Of a DNA stretch of 44,665 nt, positions 6,580 through 14,701 are shown piece after piece. The position numbers and the translations under genes were made by a program. This DNA is from Acidobacteriota bacterium (GTDB taxonomy: Bacteria; Acidobacteriota; UBA4820; DSQY01): the NCBI GenBank assembly GCA_021813555.1, contig JAKAKG010000155.1, positions 1 through 44,665 on the forward strand. Reading direction: 5' to 3'. A model generated the notes under the pieces. That model saw only the letters and a program-made list of their open reading frames with translations. It was not told the origin of the DNA and searched no databases. Position 1 is the stretch's first letter. Every line of letters begins with the position of its first letter.

Positions 6580-6722
6580 CCCTGGCCTCCCCGCCCGCCT
6601 TTATACCACAGGCAGGGCCTCTCCTTGGAGGGACGAGCCCGCGGGGAGAGGAGGCTCCAGGTGGCGAGGGCCGGGAGTCCCGGGTACAATGGCGCTGAGC
6701 GCCGCCGGCGCAAGGAGCAGCC
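6580..6722. promoter_or_regulatory. divergent promoter region, ECF sigma operon / ubiX
   Basis: This 143-bp divergent spacer has TATAAA (minus, 6605-6600) as a possible -10 for the sigma operon and TACAAT (plus, 6685-6690) as a possible -10 for ubiX. Neither has a convincing -35 box. AAGGAG before 6723 is the ubiX ribosome binding site. Confidence 0.35.
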
Positions 6723-7337
6723 ATGAAGCCTCAGGCCCGCACCGCGAACACCTCAGCCTCCGGCAAAACCCTGGTGGTCGCGGCCACGGGAGCCAGCGGC
6801 GCGCGGCTCGGCCTCCGGTTCCTGGGCCACGTGCTCGGCCACACCGGCGTGGCCAAGGTGCATTTTGTCGCCTCCGAGGCTTACCGCCTCGTCCTTCGCA
6901 GAGAAGAGGGGCTCGACCTGGAGGCGGCGCTCCAGAACCTCCCTCACCGGAAGAAGATGGCGGTGTACGCCGACGCCCAGCTCGACGCGCCCATCGCCTC
7001 GGGGTCCTTCCCCGTGGACGGCACGGTCGTCATCCCCGCGAGCATGTCCACCGTGGGCACGCTGGCCGCGGGAGCGGGGCGCAACCTCTGCCACCGCGCG
7101 GCGGAGGTGGCCCTCAAAGAGGGGCGCACGCTCATCGTGGTGCCCCGCGAAACGCCCCTGTCGCTCATCCACCTTCGGGCCCTCGTCACCCTCAAGGAGG
7201 CGGGAGCCACCGTGGCCCCCTTCATCCCGGCGTTCTACCAGGGGCCCGCCACCATCGAGGACCTCATGGATCACTTCTTCATGCGCCTGCTCGATCACCT
7301 CGGGCTCGATTCTTCGCTCTCCACACGATGGACCTAG
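6723..7337 (+). CDS. ubiX: UbiX-family flavin prenyltransferase
   Basis: Makes prenylated FMN, the cofactor of UbiD-type decarboxylases, from FMN and dimethylallyl phosphate. The length of 204 residues is normal. The FMN-binding start LVVAATGASGARLGLRFL (17-34), the central IPASMSTVGTLAAGAGRNL and the PRETPLSLIHLRALVTLKEAGA loop are all diagnostic. AAGGAG precedes the ATG. It lies directly upstream of a UbiA/MqnP-type prenyltransferase, which suggests a role in quinone (probably menaquinone by the futalosine route) rather than in aromatic acid breakdown. The UbiD partner is not in the window. Confidence 0.95.
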   Translation: MKPQARTANTSASGKTLVVAATGASGARLGLRFLGHVLGHTGVAKVHFVASEAYRLVLRREEGLDLEAALQNLPHRKKMAVYADAQLDAPIASGSFPVDGTVVIPASMSTVGTLAAGAGRNLCHRAAEVALKEGRTLIVVPRETPLSLIHLRALVTLKEAGATVAPFIPAFYQGPATIEDLMDHFFMRLLDHLGLDSSLSTRWT

Positions 7338-7346
7338 AAAAGCATG

Positions 7347-7379
7347 AACCGCCAAGACGCAAAGATCGCCAAGAAGAGA
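7347..7379. repeat. CGCCAAGA microrepeat in the ubiX-ubiA spacer
   Basis: The 50-bp spacer reads AACCGCCAAGACGCAAAGAT then CGCCAAGAAGAG: three degenerate copies of an 8-10 bp (G)CGCCAAGA/CGCAAAGA unit. This unit resembles a widespread spacer repeat that I recall from several phyla. It is a second microrepeat type distinct from the GTGAAA and GAGTTGA types. Confidence 0.5.
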
Positions 7380-7387
7380 AGGGGGTT

Positions 7388-8263
7388 ATGAGGTCTTTTT
7401 TCTCTCGTCTCTTCACCGTGCTGGATATGATCAAGTTCCATCACACGGTCTTCGCCTTGCCCTTCGCGTTCCTGGCCATGGCGTGGGCGGCGGGGGGATG
7501 GCCGGGCTGGAGGATCTGCGCCGGCGTCCTGCTGGCCATGGTGGGAGCTCGGTCCGCGGCCATGACCTTCAACCGCCTCGCGGACCGCAAATTCGACGTC
7601 CTCAACCCGAGGACGTCGAGGTGGCCCCTCTCCACGGGAGCGGTCTCGCTGCCTTTCGCCTGGGGATTTTTCGCCGCCTCCCTGGCCCTTTACTTCGCCG
7701 CGGCGTGGCTCCTCAACCCCCTGTGCTTCGCCCTTTCGCCCCTGGCCTTGGCGGTGGTTCTGGGCTACAGCTACACCAAGCGCTTCACGGTCCTGTGCCA
7801 TCTGGCCCTGGGATTCGCCGACGGCATCTCGGCGCCGGGCGCATGGATCGCGGTGACAGGCACGCTGGCGGGCTCGGCCCCCGCGTGGTGGCTCTGCGCC
7901 GCCCTCACGGCCTGGGTGGGGGGCTTCGATTTCCTTTACGCCCTCCAGGACTGCGACTTCGACCGGCGGCAGGGGTTGTATTCGTGGCCCGCGCGCTTCG
8001 GCGTCCCCTCCACGCTGTGGATGTCCGCGGGGCTGCACGTCCTCACGCTGGGCGCCTTGGCCGTGGCGGCGGGGCTCGCGGGCGCGGGGATGATCGTTTG
8101 GGCGGCGCTGGCCCTCACGGCCCTGGCCCTGATCTACGAGCACCTGATCGTCACGCCCTCGGACCTCAGCCGGCTGGGCGCCGCCTTCTTCAGCGTCAAC
8201 GGCTACATTTCGGTGGGGCTGTTTCTCGCGGGCGTGGCCGACCTCTGGATCAGGTCGCGGTAA
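7388..8263 (+). CDS. mqnP: UbiA-family polyprenyltransferase, MqnP-like
   Basis: An integral membrane prenyltransferase of 291 residues with about eight hydrophobic segments. The two Asp-rich, Mg-diphosphate-binding motifs are N62-RLADRKFD-70 followed by VLNPRTSRWPLSTG, and QDCDFDRRQGLYS at about 187-199. The FHHTVFALPFA start and the first motif match the subgroup once called 'putative 4-hydroxybenzoate polyprenyltransferase', now linked to futalosine-pathway menaquinone synthesis (MqnP). Pairing with ubiX supports this. I set the start at the ATG at 7388 behind GAAGGGGG; an open frame extending far upstream overlaps ubiX and is not coding. Substrate is inferred. Confidence 0.85.
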   Translation: MRSFFSRLFTVLDMIKFHHTVFALPFAFLAMAWAAGGWPGWRICAGVLLAMVGARSAAMTFNRLADRKFDVLNPRTSRWPLSTGAVSLPFAWGFFAASLALYFAAAWLLNPLCFALSPLALAVVLGYSYTKRFTVLCHLALGFADGISAPGAWIAVTGTLAGSAPAWWLCAALTAWVGGFDFLYALQDCDFDRRQGLYSWPARFGVPSTLWMSAGLHVLTLGALAVAAGLAGAGMIVWAALALTALALIYEHLIVTPSDLSRLGAAFFSVNGYISVGLFLAGVADLWIRSR

Positions 8264-8305
8264 GGCTCCCGAAGGTTCGGTTCCAGCCGCCTTGCCGCGA
8301 TCCCT

Positions 8306-9655
8306 TCACCGGCCGAGCTTGGCTTTCAGCACGCCCGCGGCTACGAGCAAGGGGTCCCAGACGGGGGCGAAGGGCGGGGCGTAGGCCATGTCGAGCATGG
8401 CCAGATCCTCCACCTTCATGCCGCCCGTAAGCGCCGCGGCGGCCGTGTCAATGCGCCCTTTCACGCCTTCGGGGCCGCACACCTGGGCACCCAGCAGGCG
8501 CCCTCGCCGGTCCGCCGTGAGGTGGACGAGGGTGCCGCCGCCGCCGGGGTAGTAGCCCGCCCGCGTCCCCGCCTCGATGACGGCCTCCACGGGATCGAAC
8601 CCGGCCTCCCGCGCCTGGTCCGGGCTCAGCCCGGTCACGCCGACCTCCAGGCCGAAGGCCCGCGTGATGGCCGTGCCCACCACTCCGGGAAAGCGCTCCC
8701 GCTCGCCGGCGATGGCGCTTCCCGCCACGCGGCCCATCTTGTTGGCCGTGGTGCCCAGGGGAAGGTAGGCGGGACGCCCCGTGACGAGGTGGCGCACCTG
8801 GCAGCAGTCTCCCGCCGCCCAGATGCCGTGCACCCCCGTGGCGCAGGTCTCGTCCACCTGGATGGCACCCTCGGCCGACCTTGGCACCGGCGAGCCCTCC
8901 AGAAAGTCCGTGGCGGGGCGCACGCCCGTGGCCACGAGGAAGAGGTCGGCGGGCAGGTCGCCCCGGTCCGTCCGCAGGGAGACGATGGAGGCGCCGTCCC
9001 GGACCGCTTCGAGCACCTGGACCTCCAGCAGGACCCTCACGCCGTGGTCCTCAAGTTCTCGCAGGACCCGGTCGCGGACCTCGGGCACGAGGGAGCGCAT
9101 GACCCTCGCCGAACGGTTGATGAGGGTCACGGCCACGCCGCGCGCGGCCAGGTTCTCGGCCATCTCGATGCCGATGTATCCCGTGCCCCAAACCACGGCG
9201 GAGCGCCTCCGGCCCTCGTCAAGAAAACGCTGGAGGCGCCGCCCGTCGCCCAGGTCGTGCATGGTGAAGAGGTTGTCGCCCTCCAGGCCGCGAAGCGCTG
9301 GGAGGAGGGCCCGGCTTCCCGTGGCGATGAGAAGGGCGTCGTAGGGTTCCTCGTAGGTCCCTCCCGAGGGAAGGTCCTCGACGCGAAGGCGCTTTTTCCC
9401 TTCAAGAAGGGCCAGGGCCCGCTGGCGCAGCCGCACGTCGATGCCCCGCGCGCGGACCTCCTCGGCGCTCAGGGCGTAGAGGTCGTCCATCTGAACCACG
9501 GCGCCGCCGATCCAGTAGGGAAGGCCGCACGCCCCATAGGAGGGGTCTTCCCCCGCCTCCAGGACCGTGACCTCCCATTCGGGCCGAAGGCGGCGCACCT
9601 TGCTCGCGGCGCTCATGCCGGCGGCCATGCCGCCGATGACCAGGAGCTTGGGCAT
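8306..9655 (-). CDS. FAD/NAD(P)-dependent CoA-disulfide reductase / NADH oxidase family protein
   Basis: A flavoprotein of 449 residues. The N-terminal FAD motif is VIGGMAAGMSAASKVRR (6-22). The single redox cysteine C43 lies in SYGACGLPYWIGG, the arrangement of CoA-disulfide reductases and Cys-based NADH oxidases. The second dinucleotide motif is VVWGTGYIGIEMAENLA, where the usual first GxG is W-G-T-G. The second FAD motif is GIWAAGDCCQV, and the dimerisation domain ends with YAPPFAPVWDPLLVAA. A role in reducing CoA disulfide, oxygen or persulfide is likely. The gene is monocistronic and divergent from the kinase gene. No fused rhodanese domain is present. Confidence 0.85.
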   Translation of the reverse strand: MPKLLVIGGMAAGMSAASKVRRLRPEWEVTVLEAGEDPSYGACGLPYWIGGAVVQMDDLYALSAEEVRARGIDVRLRQRALALLEGKKRLRVEDLPSGGTYEEPYDALLIATGSRALLPALRGLEGDNLFTMHDLGDGRRLQRFLDEGRRRSAVVWGTGYIGIEMAENLAARGVAVTLINRSARVMRSLVPEVRDRVLRELEDHGVRVLLEVQVLEAVRDGASIVSLRTDRGDLPADLFLVATGVRPATDFLEGSPVPRSAEGAIQVDETCATGVHGIWAAGDCCQVRHLVTGRPAYLPLGTTANKMGRVAGSAIAGERERFPGVVGTAITRAFGLEVGVTGLSPDQAREAGFDPVEAVIEAGTRAGYYPGGGGTLVHLTADRRGRLLGAQVCGPEGVKGRIDTAAAALTGGMKVEDLAMLDMAYAPPFAPVWDPLLVAAGVLKAKLGR

Positions 9656-9749
9656 CCCTAGGTTCCTCCCGGCATCATTCTACCCGCGTGGGGGCAGCGA
9701 GCCAAGAAGCTTCTTGCGTCCCACCGGCGGCGGCGGTTATGGTGGAGGC

Positions 9750-10532
9750 GTGGCCGGAGAACTGATCCTCAACCCCCAACTCGGCACAGCGCTCCAGGAG
9801 ACGATCCTGGCCGACGGACTGGCGCCTCTCTGGGCGGGCGCTCGCCCCCTGCCCGGAGGCCGGGGCACGGCCCGCATCTTGGACCTGGGTGGAGCGTCCT
9901 TCGTGGTGAAGCGCGAAGCCCGAGGCGGGATGGCGCGGGGCGTGCTTCCCGACCGCTACCTGTGGGCGGCGCCCTTTCGCCGCGAATGGTCGGTGGCTCT
10001 GAAGCTTTGGAGTCAAGGCCTGGCGCCGGAGCCTGTTGCCGTAGAGTTTGAAAGGGGCGCGGTGGGATTTGCCGTCTTCTCCCTCAGCCGCGCCCTCCTC
10101 CCCAGCACGTCCATGGCCGAGCTGTGGCGCGGAGATACCCTGGGTGCGGAGGGCCTCGCCCTTGCCGGAGCGGCCGTGGGAGGGCTTCACCGCGCGGGTG
10201 TCATCCACGGCGACCTCAACGCGGGCAACCTCCTGTTCTGCCAAGGCCCCAAGGTCCTCTTTTTGGATCTTCGGCACTCGCGGGTGTTCCCGGCCGCACC
10301 GCCTGCCCCGCTGCGGCGCGCCAACCTGGCGCGCCTGGGCCGCTCCCTGCACAAGCTCCGGGCCGTCCACGGATCGCAGGCGCTGCCAGCGGCGTGGGAC
10401 CCGCTCCTTCAGGGATACGCCGCGGGATGGGGTGAGCGGGAACCTTGGGTGGATGAGCTGGCCGCCGACTTGAAGCGCGGGCATCCCTGGCGGCGAAGGC
10501 TGGTTTGGAGACGGCGCCGGATCTCCTTTTGA
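9750..10532 (+). CDS. Kdo-kinase-like (KdkA/WaaP family) lipopolysaccharide kinase
   Basis: About 260 residues with a reduced protein-kinase-like fold. It has a lysine in the ASFVVKRE strand (K54), a helix-rich middle, the catalytic loop VIHGDLNAGNLLF (151-163) and a metal-binding FLDLRHSRV (171-179) in place of DFG. This set fits 3-deoxy-D-manno-octulosonic acid kinase, which phosphorylates Kdo in the LPS inner core at the inner membrane. The frame is open back to 9567, inside the divergent gene; the GTG at 9750 is the only reasonable start in the spacer, but its GGTGGAGG is close. If correct, the cell makes Kdo-containing LPS. Other WaaP/Rio-type substrates are possible. Confidence 0.75.
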   Translation: MAGELILNPQLGTALQETILADGLAPLWAGARPLPGGRGTARILDLGGASFVVKREARGGMARGVLPDRYLWAAPFRREWSVALKLWSQGLAPEPVAVEFERGAVGFAVFSLSRALLPSTSMAELWRGDTLGAEGLALAGAAVGGLHRAGVIHGDLNAGNLLFCQGPKVLFLDLRHSRVFPAAPPAPLRRANLARLGRSLHKLRAVHGSQALPAAWDPLLQGYAAGWGEREPWVDELAADLKRGHPWRRRLVWRRRRISF

Positions 10533-10576
10533 TCCTCCACCGCACGTCCTGCCCGAATTCAGCAGGCCGATGGCCA

Positions 10577-11824
10577 TTACTCCAGGGATACGATCTCGCC
10601 CAGGGGTCTTCCTTCTAGCGCACCTTTCACTCTGACCCGGGCCCACCGATTGGCGGCCGGGGTCTTGGGCACATCCAGTTGGAGGAAGTTGTCCGTCAGG
10701 ACCTTTCCTCTCCCTCCGCGGGAAGTGAGGGTGAGGGCCTCCAAGATCTTGCCCGCTTGGCCAAGGACGAAGGCGCTCGTCTTGGCCTCTCCCGCGCACC
10801 TGAGATCGGCGGCTCGGGCGGCCACCGTGGCGGCCGGGAGGGGGGTCAGGGAAAAGGAGGCGGTTCCCGGCCGGGGCGAATAGGAAAACGCGTGAATGAA
10901 CGCAAGCGGGAGGCTCTCCAGAAGGCGGAGGGTGGTCTCGTGGTCCTGGCCCGATTCCGTGGGGTATCCCGCCATCACATCGGCCCCCAGGCCGATGCCG
11001 GGAATTTCCTCGGCCAGGCCCATGACGACCTCCCCGTAAATCTCCGCCTTATAGTTGCGGCGCATGGACGCCAGGACGGGGTTCGAGCCGCTCTGGAGGG
11101 GAATCTGCACGTGACGGCACAGGCGCGGTTCGTGCTTGAGGAGGGATACGAGGCCGGGGGTGACGGCCCGGGGCTCCACCGAGTTGAGCCGTATCCTGGC
11201 CGGGCCGGGCAGGGCCAGGAGGCGCTCCAGCAGCGCGGGAAGGCCTCCCCTCAGGCCAAGATCACGGCCATACTCTCCCGTGTTGATCCCCGTGAGGACC
11301 ACCTCCTTATACCCAGCCTCCATCAGCGCGGCGAAGGTTTGGGCCACCTGCTCCGGCGGAACGGAGCGCGAGGGACCGCGTACCGACGGGACGATGCAGT
11401 AGGTGCAGGGGAAGTTGCATCCTTCCTGAATCTTGAGGAAGGCCCGGGTGTGGCCGCCGAAGCAGGGCAGGCCCGTAGGGGCTTGGGCCCCGGACGCGGG
11501 GACATGGGCGGCCAGGAACGCGTCCACGCGGTCCCTTGATTCAAGGACCGCATCCACTTCGGGCATGGCCCGGAACGCGGCGGCGTCCCGCTTGGCGGCG
11601 CACCCCATGACGGCCAGCACGGCTTTTGGATTGGATCGCCTAGCGGCCCGGATGAGGCGGCGCGCCTCGCGGTCGGCCCGGTGGGTGACGGTGCAGGTGT
11701 TCAGGACAATGAGATCAGCGTCCTTGGCCTGCGCCGCCTTGGAGGCACCGCCCAGACGGCCCGCCACCTCGGCCGAATCGGCCTGATTCAGCTTACAGCC
11801 GAGGGTGAGCACCGCGTAGGTCAC
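10577..11824 (-). CDS. mtaB: MtaB-type tRNA methylthiotransferase (radical SAM)
   Basis: Adds the 2-methylthio group to t6A37 of ANN-decoding tRNAs. It has 415 residues. The N-terminal UPF0004 domain has the three cluster cysteines C10 (TLGCKLNQADS), C44 (NTCTVT) and C74 (MGCAAK). The radical SAM motif is CNFPCTYC (C136, C140, C143), followed by IVPSVRGPSRS, TGINTGEYG and IPLQSGSNPVLASMRRNY. The C-terminal stretch is TRAM-like. The CKLNQADS form and the length fit MtaB better than MiaB or RimO. The start is GTG at 11824, coupled by GTGA to the TPR gene stop; a frame extending to 12169 is not coding. Confidence 0.9.
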   Translation of the reverse strand: MTYAVLTLGCKLNQADSAEVAGRLGGASKAAQAKDADLIVLNTCTVTHRADREARRLIRAARRSNPKAVLAVMGCAAKRDAAAFRAMPEVDAVLESRDRVDAFLAAHVPASGAQAPTGLPCFGGHTRAFLKIQEGCNFPCTYCIVPSVRGPSRSVPPEQVAQTFAALMEAGYKEVVLTGINTGEYGRDLGLRGGLPALLERLLALPGPARIRLNSVEPRAVTPGLVSLLKHEPRLCRHVQIPLQSGSNPVLASMRRNYKAEIYGEVVMGLAEEIPGIGLGADVMAGYPTESGQDHETTLRLLESLPLAFIHAFSYSPRPGTASFSLTPLPAATVAARAADLRCAGEAKTSAFVLGQAGKILEALTLTSRGGRGKVLTDNFLQLDVPKTPAANRWARVRVKGALEGRPLGEIVSLE

Positions 11825-12771
11825 TTGAGAGTCCCGGCCCCCTGGATCGTCTGGCGCAGGGCGTCGATGTCCGCCTGATGGGTGCCGAACCGCTCCGCCA
11901 CCACTAGCTCCGTGAGGGCGTCCTTGGTTTTCTTCTGGCGAAGGTACCATCGGGCGAGGCCGATGTGCCCTTCGGCGCTCTCCGCGGCCTTGAGGGAGGC
12001 CAGGAAGAGGCGGTAGGCGTCGGCGAGACGGCCCTGGTCCATGCGGATCTCCGCCAGGGTAAGGAGCCCCAGGTAGGCTTTGGAGTAGGCCTTCTTTTCG
12101 AGCCCATCGAGGATCGTCGTGCATTCCGTGATTCGGCCCGTGGCCCGGAGGGTGAGGGCGAGGTAGCACGCCGCATCATGGTAGTCGGGCTGGATCTCCA
12201 GGGCCTTTCGGAAGTAGACCTCCTGGAGCGTGGAATCGGTGGCGATGCGGCCCCTGATGTAGGACTCGAAGGCCTGAGGACTCACGGCAAGCTGGGGCAC
12301 GGCCGCCCGGCCCAGGGCTTTGAACAGGTCTGCCGAAAGCGTGCCCGTAAGGGCGAGCAGTTCTTGGAGGTTCTGGGACGCCTCCAGCGTTGACAGGCGA
12401 TTGAGATCACCGGCCACGGACAGGACCTGCAGGTGAACCCCCACCGTCTCGCCGCTCACCTCATAGGACCCGGCCACGAGAACCCCCGCCCCGATCTGGC
12501 GCGCCAGCCCCACCTGGGCGGCCAGGGTGAAGGTGGGCGACTCCACGAGTCCCGCTTGCTCGCAGTAGGACCGGAGGTCCTCGAAGGGAACGGTGGGGAC
12601 ACCGCCCTGGGTGAGGGCTTCGTCCAGCGCCACGGCGAGGCCGGTGCCGATCCATCCGGTGGAGGGGGACCCCTGACTTTGGTCGGGCGGCATCACCAGG
12701 ACCCGCTGGGCCCATGAGGGGGCCGCGACAAGGAAGGCCAGGACCATCATCCACCACGCCGAGCGTCTCAC
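11821..12771 (-). CDS. secreted TPR-repeat protein of unknown function
   Basis: 316 residues with a signal peptide (MRRSAWWMMVLAFLVAAPSW, predicted cleavage after PSWA at about 21). A central alpha/beta region follows (RVLVMPPDQSQ, WIGTGLAVALDEALTQGG, GAGVLVAGSYEVSGETVGVH), which resembles the periplasmic domain of CsgG/FlgO/TolB-like lipoprotein partners. From about residue 185 there are several TPR-like helix pairs (YIRGRIATDSTLQEVYFRKA, DYHDAACYLALTLRATGRI, YLGLLTLAEIRMDQGRLADA). It probably acts as a periplasmic scaffold. The start is GTG at 12771, coupled by GTGA overlap to rarA; GTGA also links it to mtaB. No specific function can be assigned. Confidence 0.75.
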   Translation of the reverse strand: MRRSAWWMMVLAFLVAAPSWAQRVLVMPPDQSQGSPSTGWIGTGLAVALDEALTQGGVPTVPFEDLRSYCEQAGLVESPTFTLAAQVGLARQIGAGVLVAGSYEVSGETVGVHLQVLSVAGDLNRLSTLEASQNLQELLALTGTLSADLFKALGRAAVPQLAVSPQAFESYIRGRIATDSTLQEVYFRKALEIQPDYHDAACYLALTLRATGRITECTTILDGLEKKAYSKAYLGLLTLAEIRMDQGRLADAYRLFLASLKAAESAEGHIGLARWYLRQKKTKDALTELVVAERFGTHQADIDALRQTIQGAGTLK

Positions 12772-14099
12772 GTTGCCTTTCCTTTCCCGCGCCGGGCCGC
12801 CCGCCCGCGCCGTTCCTTCCACACGTCCATCCACTCCTTGATCCGGGCCTCGAACCCTGAGGCCTTGGGCGAGTAGTATACCCGACCGGCGAGCTGGGAA
12901 GGCAGACAGGCGAGGTCCGCCACCCCTTCCTCCTCGTCGTGAGCGTAGCGGTAGCCCTCGCCGTACCCCTGCTCCTTCATGAGGCGCGTGGGGGCGTTGC
13001 GCAGGGCCACGGGGACGGGGTAGCGATGTCCCTTGCGCAGGTCCGATTGGACCGCCTGCTGGGCCAGGTAGATCCTGTTGGACTTGGGCGCGGCGGCGAT
13101 GTAGGCCGTGGCTTGGGCCAGGGCAAGGGCTCCCTCGGGCATGCCGAGGAAATCGATGGCGTCCTTGGCATCCAGGGCGCGGCGGAGGGCCTGGGGGTCC
13201 GCGTTGCCCACGTCCTCGGAGGCGGCCCTCACGAGGCGGCGCGCCACGTAGAGAGGCTCCTCGCCTCCCTCCAGCATTCGGTAGAGCCAGTAGAGCGCCG
13301 CGTCCACGTCGCTGTTCCGGATGGATTTGTGGTAGGCGCTGATGAGGTTGTAGTGCTCCTCTCCTCCCCAGTCGTAGACCACGCGCCCGCTGGAGAGCCA
13401 GTCCCGCGCCGCCGCCGGCGTGAGGTCCTGCTCCGCCGGAAAGTGGAGGGCCAGGGCCTCGAGGGCGTTGAGGGCGAAGCGGGCGTCCCCCGCGGCAAGG
13501 CGCGCCAGCTCCGCGAGCACGTCGCCAGAGATGGGCCGCCCCTTCTCCCGCATCAGGGCGTCACCCTCCATGGCCCGGGTCAGAATGGCCGCGATCTCCC
13601 CCTCCTCCAGAGGCTTGAAGACCGCCACCCTGCACCGGGAGAGGAGGGCAGGTGTGAGGTGGAACGAGGGGTTCTCGGTGGTCGTGCCCAAGAGCACGAC
13701 GGACCCCTCCTCGAGGTAGGGGAGAAAGGCATCTTGCTGGGCCTTGTTGAACCGGTGGATTTCGTCGATGAAGAGCACGGTGGGCGTGCCGTCTGAGGCC
13801 CACCGGACGCGAGCCCGTTCCATGACCTCCCGCACGTCCTTCAAGGTGGATAAAACGGCCGAAAGGCCCACGAAGGGCCTTCCGGTGTGCAATTGAACCA
13901 GTTTGGCGAAGGTCGTCTTGCCGCTCCCCGGTGGCCCCCAGAGCAGCGTGCTCGTCAGGGTGTCCGATTCGAGCTGCCGACCCACGGGCGTCTCGGCGCC
14001 AATAACGGGGGCAAGACCCTCAAGGTCTTCCCACCGCCTGGGCCTTGACCGCTCGGCGAGGGGCGAGGCATCCCCGGGAGCTTGGAACAGGGAGGTCAT
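12768..14099 (-). CDS. rarA: replication-associated recombination protein RarA (MgsA)
   Basis: An AAA+ ATPase of 443 residues related to clamp-loader subunits, which acts at stalled replication forks. Walker A is GPPGSGKTTFAKL (55-67) and Walker B is VLFIDEIHRFNKAQQDAFLP. Sensor 1 is LLGTTTENPSFHLTPALLSRCRV. The RarA/WRNIP1-specific tetramerisation region follows, with WGGEEHYNLISAYHKSIRNSDVDAALYWL, RRLVRAASEDVGNADP and QAVQSDLRKGHRYPVPVALR. The Lys/Arg-rich C-terminal tail looks family-specific. GGGAG precedes the ATG. It begins 34 nt past rplQ, so it may be transcribed from the ribosomal operon. Confidence 0.95.
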   Translation of the reverse strand: MTSLFQAPGDASPLAERSRPRRWEDLEGLAPVIGAETPVGRQLESDTLTSTLLWGPPGSGKTTFAKLVQLHTGRPFVGLSAVLSTLKDVREVMERARVRWASDGTPTVLFIDEIHRFNKAQQDAFLPYLEEGSVVLLGTTTENPSFHLTPALLSRCRVAVFKPLEEGEIAAILTRAMEGDALMREKGRPISGDVLAELARLAAGDARFALNALEALALHFPAEQDLTPAAARDWLSSGRVVYDWGGEEHYNLISAYHKSIRNSDVDAALYWLYRMLEGGEEPLYVARRLVRAASEDVGNADPQALRRALDAKDAIDFLGMPEGALALAQATAYIAAAPKSNRIYLAQQAVQSDLRKGHRYPVPVALRNAPTRLMKEQGYGEGYRYAHDEEEGVADLACLPSQLAGRVYYSPKASGFEARIKEWMDVWKERRGRAARRGKGKAT

Positions 14100-14133
14100 G
14101 GCTCAGCTCCCTACCATCCGGGGCCGTGAGGCC

Positions 14134-14694
14134 TCATTCCTCCGTCGTCTTCTCCGGCGCGGCCGCGGGCTCGGCCTTGGCCTTCTTGGCGGGAGCCTTG
14201 GCGGTCTTTTCAGCGGCGGCCTTCTTCTTGGGTGCTGCCTTCTTGGCCGCCACCTTCTTCTTGGGCTCCTCCGCCGCCGTCTCCGAAGTCTCGGCCTTCT
14301 TGGCCTTGCCCTTGACGGGCTTCTCTTCGATCTTGGGTTCGCGGCCCACCAGCTCCAGGAACGCAAGCTGGGCGCCGTCGCCCTTGCGCCAGCCCAGCTT
14401 CACGATGCGGGTGTACCCGCCGGGGCGGGTGGCGTAGAGGGGCCCAAGGGTGGCGAAGAGCTTTCGGAGCACCTCGGGGTCATGGACGTCCCGTGCGGCG
14501 ATGCGGCGCGCGTGGAGCGTATCTTTTTTGGCCAGGGTGATGAGCTTCTCGGCGAAGCGCCGCAGCTCCTTGGCCTTCTCCAGGGTGGTCTTGACCCGGT
14601 CGTGCTTGAAGAGACTCACGGCTTGGTTCCGCAACATGGCGATGCGGTGCTCCGTCGTCCGTCCTAATTTTCGATGATCGATCTGATGGTGCAT
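14134..14694 (-). CDS. rplQ: 50S ribosomal protein L17 with long basic tail
   Basis: The core (residues 1-120) is L17: HRKLGRTTEHRIAMLRNQAV, LFKHDRVKTTLEKAKELRRFAEKLITLAK and GGYTRIVKLGWRKGDGAQLAFLELV. The start MHHQIDHRKLG replaces the usual MRHRxxxRKLG. About 65 further residues form a Lys/Ala/Pro-rich tail with repeated AKKA/PKKK units and glutamates at the end, like histone-H1-type tails. L17 lines the exit tunnel region, so the tail probably extends to the ribosome surface. Total 186 residues against about 120-130 in most bacteria. It is last in the alpha operon, 7 nt after rpoA. Confidence 0.95.
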   Translation of the reverse strand: MHHQIDHRKLGRTTEHRIAMLRNQAVSLFKHDRVKTTLEKAKELRRFAEKLITLAKKDTLHARRIAARDVHDPEVLRKLFATLGPLYATRPGGYTRIVKLGWRKGDGAQLAFLELVGREPKIEEKPVKGKAKKAETSETAAEEPKKKVAAKKAAPKKKAAAEKTAKAPAKKAKAEPAAAPEKTTEE

Positions 14695-14701
14695 GGGGGC
14701 C

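Noticed and set aside
9567-9749. Longer N-terminus for the Kdo-kinase-like gene
   Set aside because: It would overlap the divergent flavoprotein start and encode Pro/Ser/Arg-rich text without family similarity.
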